Of a stretch of 7,261 nt of DNA, positions 1-5,293 are shown in pieces. This stretch comes from JAAFHB01 sp037128295. Its GTDB lineage: Bacteria > Bacteroidota > Bacteroidia > Bacteroidales > Prolixibacteraceae. The position numbers and the translations under genes are program-made. The notes under the pieces are model-generated. The model saw only the letters and a program-made list of their open reading frames with translations, was not told the DNA's origin and did not search any database. Within the stretch, counting starts at the first letter, position 1. Each line of letters opens with the position of its first letter. The stretch covers positions 1 through 7,261 of the forward strand of contig JBAXWR010000336.1 of assembly GCA_037128295.1 (NCBI GenBank). Direction: 5' to 3'.

Positions 1-1
1 T

Positions 2-82
2 ATCGACATCAAAATGAAACTAACGGATTATTCATTGAACCTGTTGAAAGAAGAAGGTATTATGCTTTACCTGAACAAATAG
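2..82 (+). CDS. 3' end of an unidentified gene (partial)
   Basis: Two + strand frames are open from the left edge. The frame starting at base 2 ends at TAG 80-82 and reads ...KLTDYSLNLLKEEGIMLYLNK, with codon use (GAA, AAA, CTG, AAC) like the other genes here. The frame starting at base 1 ends at TAA 88-90 and reads ...NGLFIEPVERRRYYALPEQ..., with an unusual AGA-AGA-AGG run. I prefer the first on codon use, but 26 codons cannot settle it and I recognise neither protein tail. No terminator follows within the next 150 bases. Confidence 0.3.
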   Translation: MDIKMKLTDYSLNLLKEEGIMLYLNK

Positions 83-234
83 TAGCCTAATTATTTCAGA
101 CTTTTGGAACCCTTACTATTTCTGATTGATACCTGTCAACTTTTCAATACGCTTGAAAGCATCGATACGCCCTGCGCGGCGAAGTCATAAGGCAAGAACA
201 TGATATATTTCCATTTAGTTGAAAATTAATTGCC
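83..234. other. intergenic stretch without a clear gene
   Basis: No complete gene, RNA gene or terminator is visible. On the - strand two short overlapping frames (116-184 and 139-225) read like pieces of a protein end split by a frameshift, for example RIDAFKRIEKLTGINQK before a stop at 116-118. This could be a decayed gene relic, but it is short and unproven. The right part becomes AT-rich and leads into the 28-bp repeat array. Confidence 0.3.
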
Positions 235-346
235 TAAAACCGTGTTAAATGAATTTATCACATAATATCGTGATAAATGAATATATCACATAAAACCGTG
301 ATAAATGAATTTATCTCATAATATCGTGATAAAATACTTTATCACG
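235..346. repeat. four tandem 28-bp palindromic units (likely operator array)
   Basis: Units lie at 235-262, 263-290, 291-318 and 319-346 with no spacer. Each carries a near-palindrome at the same offset (242-261, 270-289, 298-317, 326-345); the consensus is GTGATAAATGAATTTATCAC, with 9-nt arms around a central GA. Units 1 and 3 begin TAAAACCG and match at 26 of 28 positions. Units 2 and 4 begin TAATATCG, so there is also a 56-bp super-period. The array lies immediately upstream of the promoter of a gene with a C-terminal helix-turn-helix. By position and symmetry it is most likely a cooperative binding site for a dimeric regulator, plausibly that gene's own product. Binding is inferred. Confidence 0.85.
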
Positions 347-350
347 ATAT
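321..350. promoter_or_regulatory. perfect inverted repeat at the promoter-proximal end of the array
   Basis: The arms ATATCGTGATAAA (321-333) and TTTATCACGATAT (338-350) pair perfectly over 13 bp around the 4-nt centre ATAC. This extends the palindrome of unit 4 and is the strongest inverted repeat in the array. Its right edge is 8 bp from the TATATTTG box, so a bound protein would cover the -33 region. A further half-site GTGATA lies at 354-359, touching the box itself. Repression is the natural reading. Confidence 0.7.
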
Positions 351-357
351 TTAGTGA

Positions 358-365
358 TATATTTG
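358..365 (+). promoter_or_regulatory. Bacteroidota-type -7 promoter box for the SatD/DUF3307 operon
   Basis: TATATTTG matches the Bacteroidota -7 consensus TAnnTTTG at every fixed position. Transcription would start about 5-8 bases downstream, near 370-373, leaving only a few bases before the ATG at 376, so the mRNA may be nearly leaderless. No clear -33 TTG is present at 19-21 bp upstream; that region is occupied by the inverted repeat, which may mean the promoter is weak or controlled by the array-binding protein. Confidence 0.6.
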
Positions 366-375
366 TACAAATAAT

Positions 376-999
376 ATGGCGAACATGATTAGTGTGCTAA
401 CAGGTGACATAGTCAATTCACGAAAAAGCAAACCGGACAACTGGCTCGATCTCCTCAAATTGGAGCTAAATTTGATAGGTAACAGTCCACTATATTGGGA
501 AATTTATGGTGGCGATACCTTTCAAGTTCGGATTGATGATCCATTAAATGCTTTATTTACAGCATTTAAAATTAAATCAGTTATTAAAACGGTCAATCTG
601 CTTGATGTAAGGATATCGATTGGTATTGGCGAAATGAGCTATCAAAGCGAAAGGATTACGGAGTGTAACGGACAGGCTTTTATTTATTCAGGTGAGAAAT
701 TTAACCTGCTGAAAAAGGAAAAGCAAAAATTAGCCGTTAAAACTGCATGGCCTCAATTTGATGAAATGATCAACGTTTGTCTCAAATTAGGAATGATTGC
801 CATGGATCGATGGTCTGTCAATGCAGCCGAAGTGGTCAGTTTAGCTTTATCAAATCCATTTGCGTCACAGTCCGAATTGGGTAAAATTTTGGGAAATATC
901 CGACAAAATGCTGTCAGTAGCAGGTTATCACGGGCCCATTTTGATGAACTATTGGAAATCAATGAATTATATAAGAGTAATTTAATTTTGCTATTATGA
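376..999 (+). CDS. SatD-family protein with C-terminal helix-turn-helix, putative autoregulator
   Basis: This 207-residue protein resembles the SatD family, named from a streptococcal secretion/acid-tolerance locus; its biochemical role is not established. Family-like motifs seen are TGDIVNSRK (9-17), YGGDTFQVRI (44-53), DVRISIGIGE (77-86) and NGQAFIYSGE (98-107). The order (Asp near the N-terminus, GD turn, VRI.IGIGE strand, G.AF..SGE helix) resembles the core of class III nucleotide cyclases; this is my inference. Residues about 148-195 read as a winged helix-turn-helix (SQSELGKILG, then QNAVSSRLSRA), so DNA binding is likely. No signal peptide or membrane segment is present, so it should be cytoplasmic. 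ATG 376 is used; ATG 385 (Met4) is a real alternative because the family core begins there. The stop overlaps the start of the DUF3307 gene. The 28-bp operator array lies directly upstream, suggesting autoregulation. Confidence 0.8.
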   Translation: MANMISVLTGDIVNSRKSKPDNWLDLLKLELNLIGNSPLYWEIYGGDTFQVRIDDPLNALFTAFKIKSVIKTVNLLDVRISIGIGEMSYQSERITECNGQAFIYSGEKFNLLKKEKQKLAVKTAWPQFDEMINVCLKLGMIAMDRWSVNAAEVVSLALSNPFASQSELGKILGNIRQNAVSSRLSRAHFDELLEINELYKSNLILLL

Positions 1000-1715
1000 T
1001 AGTGTTGGTAAAACTCATATTGGCTCACTTGTTGGGAGACTTTCTTTTGCAGCCCGATTCATGGGTTAAAGCCAAAGAACAAAAGAAATTGGCAGCCTGG
1101 CAACTTTATGGGCATTCATTGATCCATTTTGCATTGATCATGTTGTTGGTATTTGATATCACTTTCTGGAAATGGGGTTTATTATTAGCTATGATTCATC
1201 TTTTAATTGATATGATTAAGGTGTATACTATTACAGTGGAGACAAAACGTCAATATTTTTACCTTGATCAGTTTATCCATTTCGTGTGCATTTTCACTAT
1301 CTGGCTGATTTATCAAGATCATTCGCTTTTCCTCCAAAAACTGCCATACGAACATATTCTGTTATTGTTCACAGGTGTCTATGCCCTTACAACTCCAACT
1401 TCCCTTGCAATAAAGGTCTTTATTTCAAAATGGACCCCACACACTGTCAGTGATGAAACAGAATCACTTCAGGAGGCAGGAAAATACATTGGAATTTTGG
1501 AACGTCTCTTTGTTTTTGCTTTTGTGATATCAGGACATTGGGAAGCCATTGGGTTTATGCTTGCTGCAAAATCTATCTTCCGCTTTGGTGATCTCAAAGA
1601 TTCTAAAGACAGAAAACTAACAGAATATGTGCTTATTGGTACAATGATCAGTTTTGGGACAGCTATTGTCATAGGTGTGATTATTCAAAAACTCCTTCCG
1701 ATTATAACCAATTGA
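996..1715 (+). CDS. DUF3307 family polytopic membrane protein
   Basis: This 239-residue protein has several hydrophobic segments (roughly 1-18, 40-58, 60-78, 92-107, 117-140, 168-192, 210-232), so it sits in the inner membrane. DUF3307 hallmarks visible are HLLGDFLLQ (11-19), HSLIH (40-44), HLLIDMIK (68-75) and DQFIH (91-95), all rich in His and Asp at membrane ends, which could suggest metal or proton binding. A second conserved-looking block is AGKYIGILER (161-170) and AAKSIFRF (190-197). The function is unknown. ATG 996-998 overlaps the SatD stop TGA 997-999 (ATGA), so translation is probably coupled and the two products likely work in one process. SatD and DUF3307 genes are often neighbours in Bacteroidota as I recall. 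No terminator is seen in the 61 bp after the stop. Confidence 0.85.
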   Translation: MIVLVKLILAHLLGDFLLQPDSWVKAKEQKKLAAWQLYGHSLIHFALIMLLVFDITFWKWGLLLAMIHLLIDMIKVYTITVETKRQYFYLDQFIHFVCIFTIWLIYQDHSLFLQKLPYEHILLLFTGVYALTTPTSLAIKVFISKWTPHTVSDETESLQEAGKYIGILERLFVFAFVISGHWEAIGFMLAAKSIFRFGDLKDSKDRKLTEYVLIGTMISFGTAIVIGVIIQKLLPIITN

Positions 1716-1776
1716 TTAACAGATTTTGCTGAAAAAGACCATCAGGAATATAACAAAGTACAATTTCTATTAAATA

Positions 1777-2499
1777 TTATATCCTTCCTACCGCTTCCTT
1801 ATCCATCATCAAATAGGAATTCTGATGCGATTTTAAGACTGTGGCTGGAAGCATATTCGATACCTCGCTATCAATCAATTGTTTGGCAATTTCTGCTTTG
1901 CGACCGCCGGAAATTTGTAGAATAACCGTTTTTGATTCCAATATATACCTCATTCCCAACGAAATACCCTTAGATAGCACGACCTTTGCCGAAAAGTATT
2001 TTTGTCCGACAATCCTGGTGGTTTCGTCCAATTGAACGATATGAGAATACAAATCGAAGGAAGTGCCAGGCTCGTTCAAACCAAGATGGCCATTCATGCC
2101 AACTCCAAGCAACATCATGTCGATTGGCCCATGCTTCTGGATGAACGCATCTGTTTTGTCACACTCGCTTTTTAGATCGGCTGCTTCACCATCGAAAAAG
2201 CAAAGGTTTTCCTCCGAAAGGTCGATATGATCAAAAAGATGTTTTCGCAAAAAAGAGTAACAGTTTTCTATTTTCATCTCTCCTAATCCGGCCCATTCGT
2301 CCAACCCGACAATTTTACATTCTTTAAAACTCACCTTTCCGGTTTTGTTCAGTTCAATCAGGTGATTAAAAGTTCCGATTGATGTTTCGCCAGCAGGAAA
2401 ACAAAGCAAAGCATCTGGTTTTTCTGCAATTAAGTCTGCGATCTGAATTGCTGTCTGTTCCGATAACTCGGAATAGGTATCGAAAATGATTTGTTTCAT
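1777..2499 (-). CDS. nagB: glucosamine-6-phosphate deaminase, short form
   Basis: It should convert glucosamine 6-phosphate to fructose 6-phosphate and ammonia in the cytoplasm, the last step of amino-sugar catabolism. The 240-residue protein shows the NagB fold in order: phosphate-loop region FPAGETS (34-40, usually PTG.TP), VGLDEW (64-69, with the Asp that matches the catalytic Asp72 of E. coli NagB), GVGMNGHLGLNEPGTSF (132-148, with His138 and Glu143 matching His143 and Glu148), KGISLGMRYIL (177-187) and SGGRKAEI (197-204). The E. coli Asp141 position is Asn136 here; my recollection is that short NagB proteins of Firmicutes also carry NGH. Like those, it lacks the C-terminal extension of the 266-residue E. 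coli enzyme, so it is probably not the allosteric type. The gene faces the DUF3307 gene tail to tail. A 6-phosphogluconolactonase is less likely because the LDEW and NEPGTSF motifs are deaminase-like. Confidence 0.85.
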   Translation of the reverse strand: MKQIIFDTYSELSEQTAIQIADLIAEKPDALLCFPAGETSIGTFNHLIELNKTGKVSFKECKIVGLDEWAGLGEMKIENCYSFLRKHLFDHIDLSEENLCFFDGEAADLKSECDKTDAFIQKHGPIDMMLLGVGMNGHLGLNEPGTSFDLYSHIVQLDETTRIVGQKYFSAKVVLSKGISLGMRYILESKTVILQISGGRKAEIAKQLIDSEVSNMLPATVLKSHQNSYLMMDKEAVGRI

Positions 2500-2503
2500 T
2501 TTA

Positions 2504-2511
2504 TAAAAGTA
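2504..2511 (-). promoter_or_regulatory. possible -7 box for the deaminase gene
   Basis: On the - strand this reads TACTTTTA, one mismatch from TAnnTTTG, 4 bp before the start codon. A TTTG lies 22 bp upstream of it, inside the small hairpin of the repeat element. Such AT-rich matches arise easily by chance. Confidence 0.25.
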
Positions 2512-2526
2512 AATTTATTAGTTAAC

Positions 2527-2576
2527 TGAGTTGCAAACTCAAAACCACTACCCCCTCGTTACAAACGAGGGGGATT
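2527..2576. repeat. bipartite hairpin repeat, copy 1 (REP-like)
   Basis: A small hairpin, TGAGTT-GCA-AACTCA (2527-2541), is followed by a 9-nt spacer and a large hairpin with 10-bp arms, CCCCCTCGTT-ACA-AACGAGGGGG (2551-2573), then ATT. A second copy with identical spacing lies at 4427-4476. The element sits between the Gfo/Idh/MocA stop and the deaminase start. Neither hairpin is followed by a T-run on the - strand, so it is not a standard intrinsic terminator. It may be a dispersed extragenic palindrome that stabilises or attenuates the mRNA. REP-like origin is inferred from two copies only. Confidence 0.75.
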
Positions 2577-2602
2577 CCGATAAGTTAATAATCTTAACCA
2601 TC

Positions 2603-2644
2603 AAATCTCAAATTCTTTAATTCTTAATTCATTAATTATTAATT
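2603..2644. repeat. degenerate 7-8-bp AT-rich tandem repeat over the Gfo/Idh/MocA stop codon
   Basis: TTAATT recurs at 2617, 2624, 2632 and 2639 (steps of 7, 8 and 7), preceded by two CAAAT-type heptamers. The last unit contains the stop codon of the - strand oxidoreductase gene. A similar 8-bp pattern follows the stop of the DUF1080 gene. It may be slippage-prone 3' untranslated sequence; no function can be assigned. Confidence 0.5.
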
Positions 2645-4156
2645 TTTTAGCTCTCCCCATCCTTTTCTGTATTCGCGTTTTACAAACTGGTTGGCTTGCT
2701 CGAAGTTGGTGATTCGCATATTTGGTCCGTCCCATTTGAAAGTTTTGTAACGGCCAGGATAGATAAAGCTTTCCTGATCCCCGTAAACTGGATCTTTCCG
2801 TTTGATTTTCTCGCGGATATTGAAACTTCTCAACAACAGGTTGCCCATTAACACTGTTTCGGTCAGCGGACCCGCATATCCCACAAATGGCGACGAAAGC
2901 TCCATTTTTCCATAACCTGCAATGCAGGCATCAACCCATTGCCACCAATGGCCGTCCATATCGCCCTCGACACGCGGGTATTTTTTCGGGATATGGATTT
3001 GCTTGTTCAGCGAAAGCGGTAATAAAATCGGGTTACGTCCACCCCATCCGCAGGCAGCTTTTCCCTTAGTGCCTATAAATAAGGTACTTCCTTCGTAATC
3101 GTTCAATCCCGGATAGTCACCCATTACATCATTCATATTTACATCAGGATCAATCTCATAGGGACGTTCAGGGGTTATACCGCCATCCATCCAGTATAGG
3201 TTCAGATCTTTCCCGTTTTTCAATTGGTACTTAAAACGGATGGAACTTGAGACAGGACCACTGTCAGGATAGAGACCTTCTGTAAAAATTCCATTGTAAA
3301 CCGTACTTGCACTACAGGAAACCTCTGTAGGATAGCCCAGGCCGAGCAATTTGAACGGTGGTCCCATAATATGGCAACCCATATCGCCTAATGCGCCCGT
3401 CCCGAATTGCCACCAGCCACGCCAATTGAACGGCACCATATTTTCGATGTAATTCGTTTCTTTGGCGGTTCCCAACCAAAGGTCCCATTTCAACTCTTTA
3501 GGAACAGCGGGTCGTGCTTCTGGCCACGGAATTCCTTGAGGCCATACGGGACGATCGGTCCAGCAATAGACTTTCTCGATATCTCCCAATAAACCGGCTT
3601 CAATCCACTCTCGCAAAGTTCGCATCCCATCGCAGGAGGCGCCTTGATCGCCCATTTGGGTCACGACTTTGTATTTTTCGGAAGCTTCGGTAAGGATACG
3701 GGCTTCATGGATATCGTGGCTCAACGGTTTTTGAAGATACAAGTGTTTCTTTAACTGCATCGCACTCAATCCCACAATGGCATGGTTGTGGTCGGGAATT
3801 GCAACAGATACAGCATCAAAATTTTTACTCTCCTTGTCGAACATTTCGCGCCAGTCGTGATAAAATTTAGCCTTCGGAAATTCTTTGATGCGCGGGGCAG
3901 CCTGCCGGTCATCTACGTCACAAAGATGGGTGATCACTACATTCTTCTTGGGGGCTGTGGCGTAGTGGTGAATGTCGTTCTCCCCTTCCCCACCGCACCC
4001 TATCGCAGCTATACGAAGTTGGTCACTTGGAGGAACATGCCTCAAACCGCTTACCGTAAAATTAGGAAGTATTGTAAAAGCCGCAGCACCCGAAGTTGTG
4101 GATTTTACGAAATTGCGACGAGTGACCGATTTACCATCGGTTAATATTGGTTTCAT
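2639..4156 (-). CDS. Tat-exported Gfo/Idh/MocA family oxidoreductase
   Basis: This is a 505-residue NAD(P)-dependent sugar oxidoreductase family member. An N-terminal Tat signal is visible: TRRNFVKST (12-20) followed by a hydrophobic stretch to about 36, so the folded, cofactor-loaded enzyme should cross the inner membrane. The Rossmann loop is IAAIGCGGEGEN (49-60). The family EKP motif appears as QKP (142-144), keeping the catalytic Lys143. GDMGCHIMGP (257-266) supplies the Asp258...His262 pair of the DxxxH motif. Trp-rich segments (WPQGIPWPEARP, WRGWWQFGTGALGDMGCH) resemble the long, 430-500-residue exported subfamily of Bacteroidota and Planctomycetes. The upstream genes on the same strand encode DUF1080 and ThuA proteins, so a likely role is oxidising a sugar or glycoside, for example at C3, to feed keto-sugar cleavage. 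The substrate cannot be read from sequence. The 364-bp gap upstream suggests separate or attenuated transcription. The start is fixed by the Tat signal. Confidence 0.87.
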   Translation of the reverse strand: MKPILTDGKSVTRRNFVKSTTSGAAAFTILPNFTVSGLRHVPPSDQLRIAAIGCGGEGENDIHHYATAPKKNVVITHLCDVDDRQAAPRIKEFPKAKFYHDWREMFDKESKNFDAVSVAIPDHNHAIVGLSAMQLKKHLYLQKPLSHDIHEARILTEASEKYKVVTQMGDQGASCDGMRTLREWIEAGLLGDIEKVYCWTDRPVWPQGIPWPEARPAVPKELKWDLWLGTAKETNYIENMVPFNWRGWWQFGTGALGDMGCHIMGPPFKLLGLGYPTEVSCSASTVYNGIFTEGLYPDSGPVSSSIRFKYQLKNGKDLNLYWMDGGITPERPYEIDPDVNMNDVMGDYPGLNDYEGSTLFIGTKGKAACGWGGRNPILLPLSLNKQIHIPKKYPRVEGDMDGHWWQWVDACIAGYGKMELSSPFVGYAGPLTETVLMGNLLLRSFNIREKIKRKDPVYGDQESFIYPGRYKTFKWDGPNMRITNFEQANQFVKREYRKGWGELKN

Positions 4157-4311
4157 AATTTTTGAATAATAAATTGATTTACAGTTAATTAATATATTTT
4201 CAAAATCTCTTTTAAATTCTGTGCTATTGCGGCGCAGATAACCTTTGCTCTTTTACGAAAATTCTGATTGCGCCACAGGTGTTTGTTGGCTGATCTTTCT
4301 ACAATAGTTTA

Positions 4312-4324
4312 ACCTCTACGAGGT
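4312..4324. repeat. short palindrome ACCTC-TAC-GAGGT, possible second repeat family
   Basis: Arms of 5 bp surround a 3-nt centre, preceded by TCTACAATAGTTTA. From memory, similar 'CTACnnnTATTTAACCCCTACGGGGTT' type sequences are scattered in Bacteroidota intergenic DNA with the stem varying, so this may be a member of such a family. Only one copy is present here. Confidence 0.35.
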
Positions 4325-4426
4325 AATGATGGTGCAGGGATTTAATTATTCATTCAAAATTCATCGAAGATTTATAATAATCTTGGTTCGTAACTATCAA
4401 GCCATACTTAATCTTATAATAATCTG

Positions 4427-4476
4427 ATCGTTACAAACGATAAACCATCAACCCCTCGTTACAAACGAGGGGGATT
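4427..4476. repeat. bipartite hairpin repeat, copy 2 (REP-like)
   Basis: The small hairpin ATCGTT-ACA-AACGAT (4427-4441) is followed by a 9-nt spacer AAACCATCA (copy 1: AAACCACTA) and a large hairpin CCCCTCGTT-ACA-AACGAGGGG (4452-4472), then GATT. The offset from copy 1 is exactly 1900 bp with no indel. The large hairpins are almost identical. The small hairpins differ in the outer stem but both remain fully paired. The element is downstream of the DUF1080 gene. Confidence 0.75.
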
Positions 4477-4486
4477 GGCATTCATT

Positions 4487-4518
4487 TTCAAATTTTCAAA
4501 TTGGACAATCTTCAAATT
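4487..4518. repeat. 8-bp AT-rich tandem repeat after the DUF1080 stop
   Basis: TTCAAATT occurs at 4487, 4495 and 4511, exactly on an 8-bp grid, with a degenerate unit GGACAATC at 4503. It ends 2 bp from the stop codon of the - strand DUF1080 gene. No function can be assigned. Confidence 0.6.
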
Positions 4519-4520
4519 AC

Positions 4521-5261
4521 TTATTTCTTCTTTAGTGGTTTAACTGCAACTTCCTTAAAGAAGACAACATCCTTTTCGCCATGGTTTTGCAAGCCCATAT
4601 AGCCATATTCGGGACGTGGACCATGGAAAGGTTCAAAATCGAATTTGCGATCAGGTACAGGGTCTCCCTCTTTAAAATCGGTCACTTTCACACCATTTAA
4701 AACAACAATTGTCCGTAAACCGTCCAGGGTGATTTCCATCGTGTTCCATTCTGGTCCCGGCTTTCCAGTCTTTGCAAGTGGCTTTGTCAACGAATACAAC
4801 ATACCCGTATAATGGTAATCATCTTCATTCGAAAGTTCAGGTTGGTTGTCGATCTGTACCTCATAGCCATAAAACACCGGCATCCACTCTTCATAGGGTT
4901 CGATGGGGATGCGGATAAATACCCCTGCATTGCTGTTGTGGTCCCTCATGCGCCAAACCACGCGGATCGTACAATTCCCAAATTTCTCTGCCGTCCATAC
5001 CAATAAGCCCATTCCGCCATGCGACTTGATCAAACCATCTTCAACATATTGTGAACCTGGCCCAACATGTTTCCAACCGGTCAGGTCTTTGCCATTGAAG
5101 AGTTGCCGCCAACCATCTTTATCAACATTTTGATTAGTATTTACTGATGTCTGTGTACCTGATCCTCCCACTTTTGTACCTGGATAACCAGCCTGATTTT
5201 GAGCAATAAAAGAGAAAAACACAGTTACAAGGACAAAAGCTAATTGAAAAGTTTTTTTCAT
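4521..5261 (-). CDS. secreted DUF1080 / 3-keto-disaccharide hydrolase family protein
   Basis: The 246-residue protein starts with a classical signal peptide, MKKTFQLAFVLVTVFFSFIA, with cleavage probably near residue 20-24 and no lipobox cysteine, so it is periplasmic or secreted. A linker rich in Gly, Ser, Thr and Asn (25-48) precedes one concanavalin-like beta-sandwich DUF1080 domain with typical motifs: LFNGKDLTGWK (54-64), DHNSNAGVFIRIP (107-119), YGYEVQIDN (131-139), WNTMEITLDG (172-181) and GYMGLQNHGEKDVVFFKEV (220-238). Members of this family are annotated as hydrolases of 3-keto-glycosides, acting after a dehydrogenase has oxidised the sugar. The neighbouring Gfo/Idh/MocA and ThuA genes fit that pathway. 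A longer open frame up to 5333 is rejected: its first 24 codons run across a terminator hairpin and lack signal-peptide character. Catalytic residues cannot be assigned here. Confidence 0.87.
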   Translation of the reverse strand: MKKTFQLAFVLVTVFFSFIAQNQAGYPGTKVGGSGTQTSVNTNQNVDKDGWRQLFNGKDLTGWKHVGPGSQYVEDGLIKSHGGMGLLVWTAEKFGNCTIRVVWRMRDHNSNAGVFIRIPIEPYEEWMPVFYGYEVQIDNQPELSNEDDYHYTGMLYSLTKPLAKTGKPGPEWNTMEITLDGLRTIVVLNGVKVTDFKEGDPVPDRKFDFEPFHGPRPEYGYMGLQNHGEKDVVFFKEVAVKPLKKK

Positions 5262-5280
5262 AGTATAATTGATAAAATTG

Positions 5281-5288
5281 TAAATATA
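5281..5288 (-). promoter_or_regulatory. possible -7 box for the DUF1080 gene
   Basis: On the - strand this reads TATATTTA, one mismatch from TAnnTTTG, 19 bp before the start codon and just after the ThuA terminator. The nearest TTTG at a usable distance is in the terminator stem (5306-5309), 17 bp away, shorter than the usual 19-21. A promoter is expected here because the terminator separates the genes, but this exact site is uncertain. Confidence 0.3.
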
Positions 5289-5293
5289 ACATT

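Larger units (their letters stand above)
4157..4520. other. 364-bp intergenic region between DUF1080 and Gfo/Idh/MocA genes
   Basis: No gene is supported on either strand. It holds a short palindrome (4312-4324), the second copy of the 50-bp bipartite hairpin repeat (4427-4476) and an 8-bp AT-rich tandem repeat (4487-4518). The part next to the oxidoreductase start (4157-4300) carries no TAnnTTTG box on the - strand that I can find, so the promoter of that gene is unidentified. Confidence 0.6.

Noticed and set aside
235..346. CRISPR array
   Set aside because: The 28-bp units are contiguous with no unique spacers, and each is an internal palindrome; no cas gene is present.
753..1028. 91-codon - strand open frame over the SatD/DUF3307 junction
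   Set aside because: It is antisense to two well-supported genes and has no recognisable domain.
1716..1776. Bidirectional terminator between convergent genes
   Set aside because: I searched the 61 bp for a GC stem with a T-run and found none convincing.
2551..2573. Intrinsic terminator of the Gfo/Idh/MocA gene
   Set aside because: The hairpin is strong but has no T-run after it on the - strand, and the same element recurs as a bipartite repeat, so repeat is the better call.
3782..4169. Two + strand open frames of 120 and 65 codons
   Set aside because: They lie antisense within the Tat signal and Rossmann region of the oxidoreductase gene, show no recognisable motifs, and reflect its codon composition.
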